Shown here in pieces: positions 21,148-33,032 of a stretch of DNA of 64,000 bases. Positions within the stretch are counted from its first letter, which is position 1. The number at the start of each line of letters is the position of its first letter. Made by a program: the position numbers and the translations under genes. The notes below the pieces were generated by a model. The model had not been told where the DNA came from. It searched no databases and saw nothing but the letters and a program-made list of their open reading frames with translations. Source of the DNA: Coriaria nepalensis (taxonomy: Eukaryota; Streptophyta; Magnoliopsida; Cucurbitales; Coriariaceae); the NCBI GenBank assembly GCA_027186245.1, contig CP114495.1, positions 8,424,501-8,488,500 of the forward strand. Direction: 5' to 3'.

Positions 21148-23621
21148 CTATTCATCATCAGAAGGAAGAGTGGGGGTCTTTGAGCAGCTTTCCTTTTGGT
21201 GGAGTTCCAATAATTTCTTCTCCGGATTACAGAGCCCTGCCCGAAAAGTAATATTTAATCAACTACGCAATATGTCAGTACAATCTGCACTCCATTGGAT
21301 GTGAGAGAGTATAGTGGCCTAAGGCTAAACTCAGTTTCAAATGATGTTAGATTTTGATTCAAAGTCTATGACTTGTAATTCAGAAGAATGAAAAATGAGG
21401 AGTGAAGTCATATCAAAAGAGAACTCTTGAACTGCTGCAGAGACTGTACAGGGATACTGACCTGAACATTTGGGAATATCCCATACAGCAATAGATGTTG
21501 CAGTACAGTCTGGTTCACAAAGGGCGTGATTGTTCTCGTGATTCACATTCATTGCAAGCATCCATGCCCCGATTGTTACATCCTCGTTGCTAAACATCCG
21601 AAAGCTGAAATTTTAAATAAGATACAACAAATAAATTCACAATGTAGATATTCCGGAAATGGTTAAAACTAAGCTAAATGTATATCTACACTGTTAGATT
21701 TCCATCATTTCATAATTCTGCTTTCCAAAGGTAACCACCCTTGAAATTTGAAGACATAGAGTTGCATTATTATTATTATTATTCCCTTTTGGGGGGGGTT
21801 TTGGGGGGGTTGAACAACTTGCCTATTATTTTTAAGCGCAACCAAACTGGCAACTACATCAGCCGAAAGAACATATATTGGACCATAAGCATGGAGAAAA
21901 TACTCATTCCCAAGCAAATTTGATAGTGGCTCGTACCTGCATTATTTATCATTGATATCAAACAACAGGCACTAAAAAAAATATAAATAGTAATAATATA
22001 AAGATTAAAATTAAAAAAAAAAAAGTAGTCTGTTAGGCAACTTATGCATATTGATTCTCCTTAGAGTTTCCAAATGACCCTCATATGTAAGGTTTGTCCA
22101 TCCCGCCCTCTTATTAATTACCCATTTTAGCAAAACACTTCAAATGTCATCTTAAAGTCGATTCAAAACTCAAGAGTCATTCCATAATTGTTTTTGTAAA
22201 TGTTGATTTCAGGCAAAAAGTTGTAATCCCAAGTTCTAGATAGGCAATGGTAAAAATATAATTGTGCCATTTTATAGTCCTACAAAATCTACCTTATATG
22301 CATGAAACTTACCACATTCCATCTCTAATGAGAGCTATCATATGAACAGTATTCTTCCTCAACATTTTCTTTTTCTTTGCAATTCAAACTAGTCAAGGGC
22401 GTAAAAGATTGACAGCCAAATGAAACGAAAAAAGTTACAGACTAACCATTTAAGCTTTGGGTCAGTGAAGACAGGGCCCTTCTTCATGCAACCAATATAA
22501 GTTTGCGTGTGAGATCGCTCTTTTGCCAAGAGCAGAGAAAGGCGATCTGAAAATAAATAGAAGTCAGTTACATTAACTCTGAGCAAATCTCACCAATTAA
22601 GCTTATTCAGTATACAAAACATTGCAAATTTTTTAAACTCCAGTCACCTGGCCTTAGATATATGTCATCATCAGCTTTAACATAAAAATCGGAATCAAAA
22701 AGTGCATAAGCAGCTTTAAAGAAAGCTAACCTGTAATGGAAACAAAAAAAAAACAATTTTCAGCTTATTACAGTAAACAGCAGACAAAAATTTAATAGGG
22801 AAAGGATAATAATAACACTGCTCACGTTTTGTAGGGAAGCTTGCTATACTCCTCTTCAATATCCAATTCCAAGAAATCATCATACATAGCCACCTCCTTT
22901 CTGAGCTCCGACATCTTTGCTCTGTCTTTGGTTTTGCCAATAATAAACCTGAATGCCAAGCCAGTAGCTTCTTCCAAACTGCAATCAGCCGTTTCTAAAC
23001 TATTTAAGAATGCAATTAAAAGTAGAATTATTGATATACAGAGTAATAAGAAATAAACAACTACAGATCTCAGGTTGTAAGCTCCAGCAACATAATTTGA
23101 AATAAAGCAAAAAACCAGAAGTATGCATAATATGATCGAACCAAAGCAAACAACTTTTAACTCGGATTTACAAATTACACCAAATGGAAGCATAAATCCG
23201 AATTCTTGAGCTGGGATCAATGTTAATTCATGACAGATAAACAGAAATTTAATTACCTTTGAAGTCCTTGCTGATCTGAAGGCATCCAAGTTTTCCTCAA
23301 CGATTGCCTCCGCCCCACCGATGCAAAACCTGTCTGAATCCCTACAAAGCCCATAACCTTATGCCTACTCCCATCTTCACCGACATTTCCACCTCCGCCA
23401 TCACCACCACCGCCACTTTTCTCCCAAACAACACGGACCGATCTAGGCTGTACATTGGAGCATCTGTATCCAAGACTCGGATTTAGAAACGCAGTGAGTC
23501 CGAAAACGAATCCAGAGATTCCGATGATCAGAGACAGAGACATGATCAGGACCGTCGATCTGCGAGAGTAGAATTGCGATGCCGATGGGCGCGCATGGAA
23601 GAACTTGGGAGAAGAAGGCAT
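21148..23621 (-). CDS. Beta-1,3-galactosyltransferase, GT31 family (B3GALT12-14 subclade)
   Basis: A Golgi type II membrane enzyme that adds beta-1,3-galactose to glycans; the acceptor is not evident from sequence. Seven exons join in frame: 23257-23621, 22826-22978, 22648-22730, 22447-22546, 21823-21936, 21462-21604 and 21148-21236, giving 348 aa. Features in order: a short Arg-rich cytosolic tail ([13 protein letters not shown]), a membrane anchor at about residues 24-45, a Gly-rich stem (GGGGDGGGG), a SLRKTWMPS motif, the metal-binding DDD at 193-195 ([12 protein letters not shown]), [13 protein letters not shown] and [12 protein letters not shown], then the C-terminus [10 protein letters not shown]. 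Intron 5 begins with GC (AG|GCAAGT) instead of GT, and the frame through it is exact. Long C-runs lie just downstream of that GC donor. Length and motifs match the small plant B3GALT subclade that I remember from At1g53290 and its relatives. Confidence 0.93.
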
Positions 23622-24711
23622 GACGTTCTGCTGAAAAAGAGAAACACTAGGAAGAGTTTTCAGTCCTCCATTTTTAGGGCTTTTCGAAGGTTTGTTGACA
23701 TCGTTAAGTGCATCGCTGGTGAGGAAAAGCGAATACAGTCTACAGTTTGAGTGTGATTGAAGCGAAAAGAACTGCTGACTCAGTGAGTCGCTCCGAGTTA
23801 TATCAGTTGGAAGGAGAGAGCTGATTGAGTGATAAGTGATAACTAATTTATATATTTTATTTCACTTTTTACGTTAATTTATTATTTATTTTTGGAGAAA
23901 TTATTTATTTATTAATTAATTTGATCATTTATTCATTCAGAGTTTTGGTATTGCCTCATCACTAGGCCTACCAAACCCTAATGGGTAATTTTTCTTTAAA
24001 ATAAATATTTTTATTTTATTTTTTATTTTGTAGGACAATATTGTTTATAAATTACAAGATATAAAAATTCATAAATTATAATAATTAAATTTATTTTTCA
24101 AAATGAAAGGATGGAGAATTCTCATTTCAAATAATAACGAAGGAAATGACGGATTTAGAAAAAACAAAAGTACAAGAAACAAAATATATCATATATATAT
24201 ATATATATATATAAATAAAGATCGTATTTGGTAACTATTTTAAAAATTAATTTTTACATCTTGAAATATAAAATCGATTTTGAGAAGTGGATTTAATATA
24301 TATGTAAAAATAAATTAAATAGTTAAATAATTGAATGATATATATTTTAATTCTATTTTATATTTTTGCGGAGGAATAAAACCAAATACACTATTATTCA
24401 CTTAATTTTGAAAAAACAAGGATTGTTGACTAAATTAGTATTAGTTGATAATAAATACATTTGATCAAAATATTAATAATAATAATACATATTAAAGGGT
24501 AAGCGATTCGGTCCCGCCCAAGGGTAGCAGCCCCTTGGCTTGTTCTACCCTTACTTGTTAAATTATAAGGATCGGTTTCTCTTCTTCTTCCTTAAGGAGG
24601 AATAAACTAATGGCTAAATAAAAAATCAGGACATTATATTGAACTAGTTAAGTTAGCCTTGAGATGGTGATTAAGTACTCCTTCATAATATATTCTCACA
24701 GTTCCCATCCC
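23622..24711. other. Upstream region of the galactosyltransferase and AT-rich spacer
   Basis: The first 200 bp are probably the leader and promoter of the leftward galactosyltransferase gene. The rest is very AT-rich, with an (AT)n run near 24191-24212. The word GTTCTACCCTTACTTG and C-rich sequence near 24500-24560 precede the retrotransposon relic. No gene was found. Confidence 0.5.
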
Positions 24712-27700
24712 ATCTTTGCTCTTAGCCCCTTTAAGAGCTTTGAAGAAAGATAGACATCAATCGTTCGATCTATTCAGGAATCTTCTCAGCGAGGTTGCCT
24801 TTCCTGTCAAACCTAAAGCTCCTTCTTTGTCTTTGGAGGCTTTAAATATAAGATGGCTTGGATTTTTTACTGATTCGCATCAATCCTTCTTTATACATTA
24901 TGTACCCAAAAAATTTCCATATGAAATGGCAAAGGCACATTTTTATGAGTTTAGCTTCATACCATATGACCTAATTATTTTGAAGGCCTCTCTCAAATTG
25001 CTTGCATGATCTTCTCTTTGCTTACTTTTCACAAGGATGTCATCGACATAAACTTCCATTGTCTTGCCAATATGATCTTCGAAGGCCTCTATCATTCACT
25101 AGCCTCTAGAATGTTACCCCAGCTTTTTTAAGGCTGAATGGCATAACCTGATAATAATATAAACCTTTATCCATTATATGGTTTTTCCTAGTCAAGGCCC
25201 CACATCTTTACTTGATTGTATCCAGAGTACACATCCATGAAGCTGAGGAGTTCATGACCAACTGTGGCGTCAACTAACTGGTCAATGTTGGGAAGAGAAA
25301 AACCATTTTTGGGCGTGCCTTGTTTAAGTTTGTAAAGTCAACGCATATCCTTCACTTCCCCTTAGGCTTTTTTTCCATCACTAAGTTGATTAGCCATTCC
25401 GAGTATTGTACTCTAATTGCTCCGACCTAGAGCAACCTCTCGACTTCTTTTGCTATAGCCATGTTCTTCTCTTTATTAAACTTCTAACGCTTCTGCCGAA
25501 TGCGTTTAGCCTCGACTCAGAAGCCCAACTTGTGGACAATAACTTCTTCCGAGATTCCTTACAAGTCCAATGTTTTCCAAGAAAAAACATCAAGATTCTC
25601 TTGCAATGTCGAAATCACTAAGCTTGAATCTGCCCCACATAAGCTTTTTCAGACCTTAAATTTTTTCTCATCTCCTACTACAATCTCCCTTAGTGGTTTT
25701 ATTGAAGAGGGTCGAGCTACATAGCCTTCCTTTATCACGTTCACACTTCTAGATTGAGCTAGGAATTTTCCTTTAAGGGAGGTGACATAGCATTCTCGTC
25801 CTCTTTTTTGGCATCCTTTGACTATGCAAATGCCAACAACAGTTGGGAGCTTCATAGCGTAGTACTTGGTAAAAACTATTCCTCTCATTTTGTTCACTAC
25901 AAGACGACTAAGTATAACATTATATGGAAGGGGAATATCGACAATAGGAAGTTTACCATGACCGTGATATTGTCGAGGCTCTTCTCCTAAGGTCATTTAT
26001 CACATGATGGTTCTTTTGGGTATTACTTCAGCCCCGGAAAATCTTGTCATAGAGGTGCAGACTGGTCGTAGTAAAGTGTATTTAATCCCCACTTGACAGA
26101 ATGTCGTACTTGTGATGACATCTACTGAACTTCCCGAGTCTACTAATATCTTGTGGACCTTCAATGTCACGATGTTTACTGTTATAACCAATGCATCATT
26201 ATGGGGAATGAGATCCCCTCCTTCCCGAATAAAATACTTAGGACAGGCTGCTCTATTAAGGCTGACCTAATGGTAAACACCTTGGAGTGTACAGTTCAGA
26301 CCCAACCTCTTCTCTGATTTTTTGAGTCGCCTCTTTTTGGGCCCTCGACAATGAAATGGATTTCCTTAGTATGACCTAGGGCCCCTTCATTTATAAGTCA
26401 ACCTGAATCGGCTCAGAATTTCTTTAAGCGATCCGCCTTCTGATCCATAAATTCTTATAGTTCCTTGCTCTGTATCCATTCCTCGATCGCATTTTTTCAG
26501 CTGGTAGCAGTTAGTTGTTTAGTGTCTAACGTCTCCGTATAATTGGCAGTATGGTGACTTGTCTCTGGAATTCATGTTCCCTCAAAGAGGAGGTGGCTTT
26601 TTAAACATGTTCTACCCTTTCTTACTTCAAGTATATCACCTCGTCATCTGTGTTTAGGGGCGTTAGTCTTGCCAAAAGGCGCTTCAGCTCATTTTCAGGT
26701 TTCTTCTTCTTTTCATCTTTCTGTTCTTCCCTTCGTTTGTCTTCTTTTTAGACTTCTTGGGGTTAAATCTGAAGTTTGGGCTATCACATTTATGGTTTTA
26801 AGTTGTGTTTCATAGACTTTATCTGCTACCCTGATCTTCTGAGCTACTTCCACAGTCTCAACATAAGAGGTAAGGTGTTTCTTGCAGGTGGTTTGGATGA
26901 ACTTTTCATTAATGGTGCTTCCAAGGAAGGCGCACATAACTCCTTAATTCATTGGTCTATCCACTTTCTGTACTGCTCGATTGAATCTTTCGTTAAAGTC
27001 TAACAAGTTCTCTCCTAGCCTCTGCTTGACTGTGTTGAGGCTAATGAGTAGCAGCTTTGCTTTGGTTGCCTCTAAAAAGTTAGCTACAAACAAAGATTTA
27101 AGTTCAGCAAATGAATCCACTGAGCTTGAGGTTAATCCCTTGTACCAATTCATAATCGACCCCTATGAGGGTGATTTGGAAAACTTGGCAGACTACCGCT
27201 TGGGACATCTTGCTCAGCCGCATTAAGGCTATATACGCTTTGATGTGATCTTTGATATCTTTCAGTCCATCGTACTGCAGGATTTGGGGCGCTTTGAACT
27301 TCTTAGGAATCTGAACCTCCATGATCCTCTCGCTAATAGGGTTGTTAGTGTCTACGAAGAAAAGCATAACATCCTTGTTTGCTCTTGAAGTATGCTCCCT
27401 TATCCCTTTCTCCAGCTTGATCTCTTTGGCCCTAGCTCTTTCAAGCTCTTCTTTAAGTCTCTCTTATGCGGTTAAGTCTCCTAGCTCATTTCTAGCGGAG
27501 CTGACCTTTTCATCCCTACACTCGTTTATCCCTAACGCTCTAGAGTTTATAGTGGGAGCTATTTTGAATTCTGCTTGTATATGACTTAAGAAGTCTCTAA
27601 GATGATTCTGCATGACTCTTTGGACAGTGCCAAAGATTTGAGCCACCTCTTGAGCTTCACTGTCTCCCCTTAGTTTCCAGCCAATATTGAGGGGATATTT

Positions 27701-27840
27701 TGGGTTAACCACCAACGTTTCCTTCTATTGGTTGAGGTTGGTTGTTGGTGTAATCTCTATTGTGTTCCATGATCTTTCGTCCCATAAAGTTTATTAAACA
27801 AGGCTTTTGTTGTTTCTCACAGATAGCACCAAACTGTTGA
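24712..27840 (-). mobile_element. Truncated, decayed Ty3/gypsy retrotransposon (gag-PR-RT)
   Basis: Read leftward, the fragments follow gypsy order. A gag core lies at 26944-27367 (motif WYKGLTSSSVDSF...ENLLDFNERFNRA) and a degenerate zinc-knuckle-like segment near 26540. The aspartic protease ([12 protein letters not shown]) is around 26130-26160. Reverse transcriptase follows: RICVDFTNLNKA near 25340, LLSFMDVYSGYNQ near 25230, VYVDDILVKS near 25025-25055, then a degenerate thumb region to about 24712. RNase H, integrase and a 3' LTR are missing, and frames change many times, with stops throughout, so the copy is dead. At 27811-27840 the word ATAGCACCAAACTGTTGATGG resembles the start of gag leaders in plant gypsy elements. 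The clade within Ty3/gypsy was not determined. Confidence 0.85.
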
Positions 27841-28330
27841 TGGAAAATTTATGTGAATAATATGATAATCCAATCAACTTCTTCAAAATAAAAGAATACC
27901 GTAGGGATTATTTCCGGCGATACTCCTCCGACGATTAAGTTAAAACAAGATACAGTTTTTAGGAAATTTTTGAATAAGAGTAAAAATGTACCTTTCCCCT
28001 TATCTTTTGGACATATATATACTCTTCACATTAATAATAGGCAAGTAAGTTTATTAATGATCATTAAAACCTTTTTAAGTGTGCCGATCCTTGATTATTT
28101 ATATAATTAATTTTTTTTTATTTTAATCATTAATCGTATAACATTCAAATAATTTATATTTCTTATAACCTGTTACGACGTCTTAGCATCCGACTTATAA
28201 GTTCATCATGCTCCGTCAAGATCCGATCTCAAATCTTGGCAGTTATCCATCTCACTTTAAGATTAGGACCTGACCTCTAAAGATCACATTTTATCCGACC
28301 TTCAAAAATGGGTGCATGAATCATAAACCA
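27841..28330 (-). repeat. Probable remnant of the gypsy 5' LTR and leader
   Basis: This stretch lies just upstream of gag in the element's direction and resembles plant gypsy leader and LTR sequence: CCTCCGACGATTAAG near 27928, then an AT-rich core and C/T-rich words near 28200-28310. The matching second LTR is not in the window, so LTR status cannot be proven and the right boundary is approximate. Confidence 0.4.
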
Positions 28331-30191
28331 CCATGTGAGTAAATTATTTGTGAATTTTGTAAACAAATAAAAAGGTGAAGCTTTCAAGCGTGTAAGAAGA
28401 CAGTACTAAACCTTTTTGTTAATTAGATATATATTATATTGCAAACATGGAGAACAGTTGCAGATGGTAGATCTAGAAAGCCGAAAGCTTTTTCGTTATG
28501 GCCGGATTTGATTAACATTAATACTAAATATTATTATTTTAGCATAACTTTGTTATCATTGCTTCTCAAGCATAAATTATCACCTTAGACTAAATTTTCT
28601 AAACTATCACATTTTAAGAATATTTTCTTTAAATTATCTCCCGATCACAATTTCCCTCCCCCTCCCCCTTAAATTACAATTTGTCCTCCTAAAACTATTT
28701 ATTATAGACTTAATCCTTCTAGATTACTATATTTAAAATTATCCCCCCTAAACTTTAATATAATAATAATTGAAATATTCTTATTTTAATAATATTGTTG
28801 TCGTCACTGCTTCTCTGGCACACTTTCTGTTTCTCAAACTATAGATTATTTTTAAATTAGACCCTATTAATGTTATCATACCATTACCTACCGTACATTA
28901 TTATCATATAATAACACCGTTTGGATTATAAAAAGAAGGGCCAAAGAATATTAACCCATGTTTTTTTTTTTTAATTATTTAATCTTTTCTTTTCTTAATA
29001 CCAAAATCAATAATCATACCCAAAACAGGGTAGAATTCATTCTCAAAGGGTGGTTTTGACTTATCTCTATCCTAGTGTGAATAGAAATTTCAAATAGAAT
29101 TCTGACTTGTGTGTGATTGGGTACAACTGGAGATTCAGCCAGATTTGACTGGTTCTATTAAACAAATTATTAAAAAAATACCAATTGATGGACTGGGGCC
29201 CATCTCGAATCGGGTAAGGATGGATGGGCAGCTTCTTAGAGATGGCTGGTTTTTTTTTTTCAGGGCCAAAGAGATGGCTGATTGATTGAAAAGATGGTAG
29301 GTCTGTCGTAGTCAAAGAGAGAAGCCAGTTTCACACGTTTTTATCGATTACTAAATCGCAGCCTTTGACCTTCTTTAGGTGATGATGATTTAGTTACTTC
29401 ATTATTCTGACAGAGGATCTATTTCCATGATGACTCACTCGACCTTTTAATCAATTCTGACCCGAAATTTTTCTCTCTTTTTGTTCGTAAATTTGGAGTT
29501 GGGAATATTATTCTTGGTCTTTTCTCAAGTCAATAGATAGAGGCCCAGAATTGATTGGTTGAAGAAGCTCCAAACCCGCATTCTGATCTGAGATTAGGAA
29601 ATCTCTCGGTTTGATTTCTAATTTTCTGCTGCGCTGAAGAGTGAAGAGGTCAGTTTGTATGGTTTTTTTTTTTTCATGCGGGTTTCTTGAATTATGCTTG
29701 GATTTTTTCTATTATTTAACTTTGTGTTTAGTCTTAATAATTTCTGGGTCTCAAATTTCTCTTGTTTTTTGAAAAACCCAGAAGAAGAAAATTCTGAAAA
29801 AGCTCAAATTTTTGACCTCATTTTTCTCATTTTCCTCAGAAGTCAAGACGTAGTTAATTAGTTCAATTAGCTTTTTAGTTTGTAAGTTTTTCTCAAGTAG
29901 TCTAATTTCATAGCAACTGTACAATTGGGTTGTGAATTTTAGGGAGACATGTATCTAATCCATACCATATAAGTTAAAGTTCCATTCCCATTGCTAGAGA
30001 TGAGTGGTACCCATCAAATTCCAACACGTGCCTCAACTAGGGTTCTTATCGAAACGGGATTGTTGCTCTGGATTTGTAGATAGTGTTACTATTTTAGTTG
30101 AAAAATAGGGCTTTTAGTTTTCCTTCTTTTCCCTAAAACTAGTTGTTGTTATGAACTTTGACAGGGCTGGGATCGAGTTGGGAAAGTTGTC
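28331..30191. other. Intergenic region and kinase promoter/leader
   Basis: I see no gene. The left 1 kb is AT-rich spacer. The right part is likely the kinase promoter and 5' UTR: a leader-intron donor-like AGAG|GTCAGT near 29648 and an acceptor TTGACAG near 30164 would place a leader intron of about 0.5 kb before the start codon at 30192. Confidence 0.4.
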
Positions 30192-32268
30192 ATGGTTGGT
30201 TTCTGTTGCTTTTCTGGAAAAAGCAGTGCTTCTTCAGCTAAACCAACATTTGGACTCGATGAAGGTACGGAATCTATACAATTCCCATTGATTTTCGATT
30301 GAGTTAATGTAAACAGTTGTAGCCAAAAAAATGATACAGAAGGAAGTTGAATTCTATATATTACTTTTTTTTTTTGGTAATAAAATATTAAAATCCGAAA
30401 AATTGGTCTAACATTTCTCATAGTTGCTTATTCACTAAGAACTCCTATATGGTTTCATTTGGTCACAGATGTTTTAAGCATTCAGAATCTTAGCTTGTAT
30501 TCATACAGAGAGCTGAGGACAGCCACAGACAATTTTAGCAGCTTCAACAAAATAGGGCAGGGCGGTTTTGGCTATGTCTACAAGGTGATTTCATTTTCAT
30601 TTGTGCCCCCATCTATAATGCCAAAAAGATCTTACCGGAATTTTTGCAGCCTACTATTGAGTTTTTTTTTGTTAAAAAGGATTATGTTTTTTTAATGTGA
30701 CAGGGTGTGCTTAGAGATGGATCCATGGCTGCTATAAAAGTACTATCAGCACAATCAAGGCAAGGAGTTAATGAGTTTTTAACCGAAATTAAAGTGATAA
30801 CCAGTATAGAGCATGATAACTTGGTTAAGTTGTATGGTTGTTGCGTAGAAGATAACCAACGGATCTTGGTCTATGGCTATCTCGAGAATAATAGCCTCGC
30901 ACAAACTCTTCTCAGTACGAATATACTCACCTCTTTTCTCCTTTCTCTTTCCTTTTGTATTTTAGTATCCTTACTCTAATCGTCTAAATTATCCATGTCA
31001 AAATCACGAGAAAGTCTGTCATGCTGCAAATGTATGCAACTTATGTGAGAGAGGATCAATGAGACCCATCACGTGGACCCACGAATAATATTTTTACTAT
31101 GTTAACCCGTTTCGTTTGTTTTTTCTTTTCTTCTAAAGGTGGAGAAAGTAATAGTATTCAATTCAATTGGGAAACAAGGCGTAAAATATGCATCGGAGTT
31201 GCAAAGGGTCTTGCATTCCTTCACGAGGAAGTTAAGCCTCATATCATCCATCGAGACATCAAAGCAAGCAATATCCTTCTTGACAAAGATCTAGTTCCCA
31301 AAATCTCAGATTTCGGCCTTGCAAAGCTTATGCCGCCTGAATGGACCCATATTAGCACCCGTGTTGCCGGAACGACGTAAGTTACAACTTGTTAGATCTA
31401 TGATACTTTCTTCATATTTCTTTAGATAACCAAATTACTCTAAAGGTCCAGTCTGAATATATTCAAGTGAATTTAAGTAGATGTGTGTCGAATGAGACTA
31501 AAATCTATTTGGACCCACTTAAGTTACCTAAAATAAATTTTGTTAGGTTACCAAAATCTTTCCCAGATTCTAGTTTTAACCATTGAAGGTAGCTCTTAAT
31601 TTGCTCTCACAAGTTTTAACCAAGAGTTCAAAAATTTATGAAATTAATTCCAAACCAGGTTTTGAAAATGCGTAGGCAAACTCATTTTAATTTCTTTTAA
31701 TGGTGTATTTGGTTGTTCATGTAGAGGTTATCTGGCACCCGAATATGCCATACGTGGTCAAGTGACAAGAAAGGCTGATATTTACAGTTTCGGCATCTTG
31801 CTCCTTGAAATTGTTTGTGGAAGGTCTAACACCGTTAGAAGGTTTCTTTCTGATGATAAATCTCTTCTTGAAGAGGTATGGGAGCTTCATGAGAGGGGGA
31901 TGTTAGTTAAATTAGTTGACTCATCAGTGAAAGGAGATCTTGATCTTGACGAGGCTTGTAGATTTCTAAAGATTGGGCTTCTATGCACCCAAGACTTACC
32001 GAAACTCCGGCCAGTCATGTCAACTGTGGCCCAAATGTTACTGGGTGAGATCGATGTGGATGGTATGACGATATCTGAGCCGGGAATGGTTCCAAGGCCC
32101 ACGGCTCATGGTGTTGGGGCCCTCAAGAAAGAAGTAGTTGAGACTGAGGGTTCTTCTTCTACGGCAGGTTCCGGGGGGAAGTTGAATGATTCATCTTCTT
32201 CGTCGGGGAATACTGCCACCACTTCCTTTGCTACCATGACCTTCAGTTCGATTTTCGATCGGAGATAA
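30192..32268 (+). CDS. Receptor-like cytoplasmic kinase, CRPK1-like (Ser/Thr)
   Basis: A kinase without an ectodomain, similar to COLD-RESPONSIVE PROTEIN KINASE 1 (At1g16670), which acts at the plasma membrane in cold signalling. Five exons join in frame: 30192-30264, 30469-30584, 30704-30914, 31139-31376 and 31725-32268, giving 393 aa. The Gly-rich loop ([11 protein letters not shown]) is at 53-63, the VAIK lysine at 75 (AAIKVLS), HRD at 171-173, DFG at 191-193 and GYLAPEYA follows, so it is an RD-type kinase with the catalytic residues present. The N-terminus MVGFCCFSG has a Cys pair that could be palmitoylated; no signal peptide or membrane span is seen. The tail after about residue 340 is rich in Ser, Thr and Gly. 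All introns are GT-AG and no damage was seen. The CRPK1 assignment rests on family resemblance, so the exact orthologue is uncertain. Confidence 0.92.
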
Positions 32269-33032
32269 TTCGCCCATAAAATGATTGTTTGAAAAAAAAA
32301 TTAAAACTCGTTTTTTTCTTGATATTCTTTTATTTGAAGAAGATTGAATACAAGTTCACTTTTTATTTATTGATTTTTTATTCTTTTACAGAATAATGAA
32401 TGCACATAGCAATCAGACTGAATCAGATCTTAAGCAATATCCTACTGGTGAAAGACTTCATTCAGATCATTTGTTGTAAATTGTTTTAACTAACATGTGA
32501 TTTGTTTTTAGTCCTGTAATTGCTGTAAGCCTGTCGGTACCGGTCCTGGTAAAGTCGGTATCGGGACGCCGATTTTTATTGGATCTATGGGCCAAAATAA
32601 TTAGCCTTCTTTTAATGCCTATGTTCCTAAGACTCTCCGTATGCTCATAATTTAAGAAATACTAAATCAAGAAAATAATAACCACAAGAAGAAAAAAATG
32701 ATGAGCAAAATCCAAGAACTACTGGTAAGTGATAAAATAATAATAATAATAAAATGCTTAAAACCGGTATCTGGACTGGTATCGACATTTCAATTGATAC
32801 CGGTGGGTTCCGATTCCGAAATTAGGATATCAGGAATGTGATTTCTATGATTACCAAATATTGTGAAAACTTGCTAACAATTTATTCGTATCAACAAATT
32901 TCTATAATCTTATTTCATTATGTGTAAAAGTACATAAACAAATGAGAAGAAATGAAGTTTGATAAAAAGAGGTGTGAAGGATTTAGAAATAACATAAAAC
33001 TTACTAAGAGAAACATCAAATTTTGTAGATAT
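32269..33032. other. Convergent 3' region of kinase and ABCG genes
   Basis: Both 3' UTRs must lie here. The segment 32521-32830 contains repeated near-palindromic words such as GGTACCGGTCC and GGTATCGGG that look like degenerate transposon sequence. No gene. Confidence 0.5.

Noticed and set aside
24716..25009. Plus-strand open frame of 97 codons
   Set aside because: It is the complement of the decayed reverse transcriptase; the minus-strand translation carries the RT motifs.
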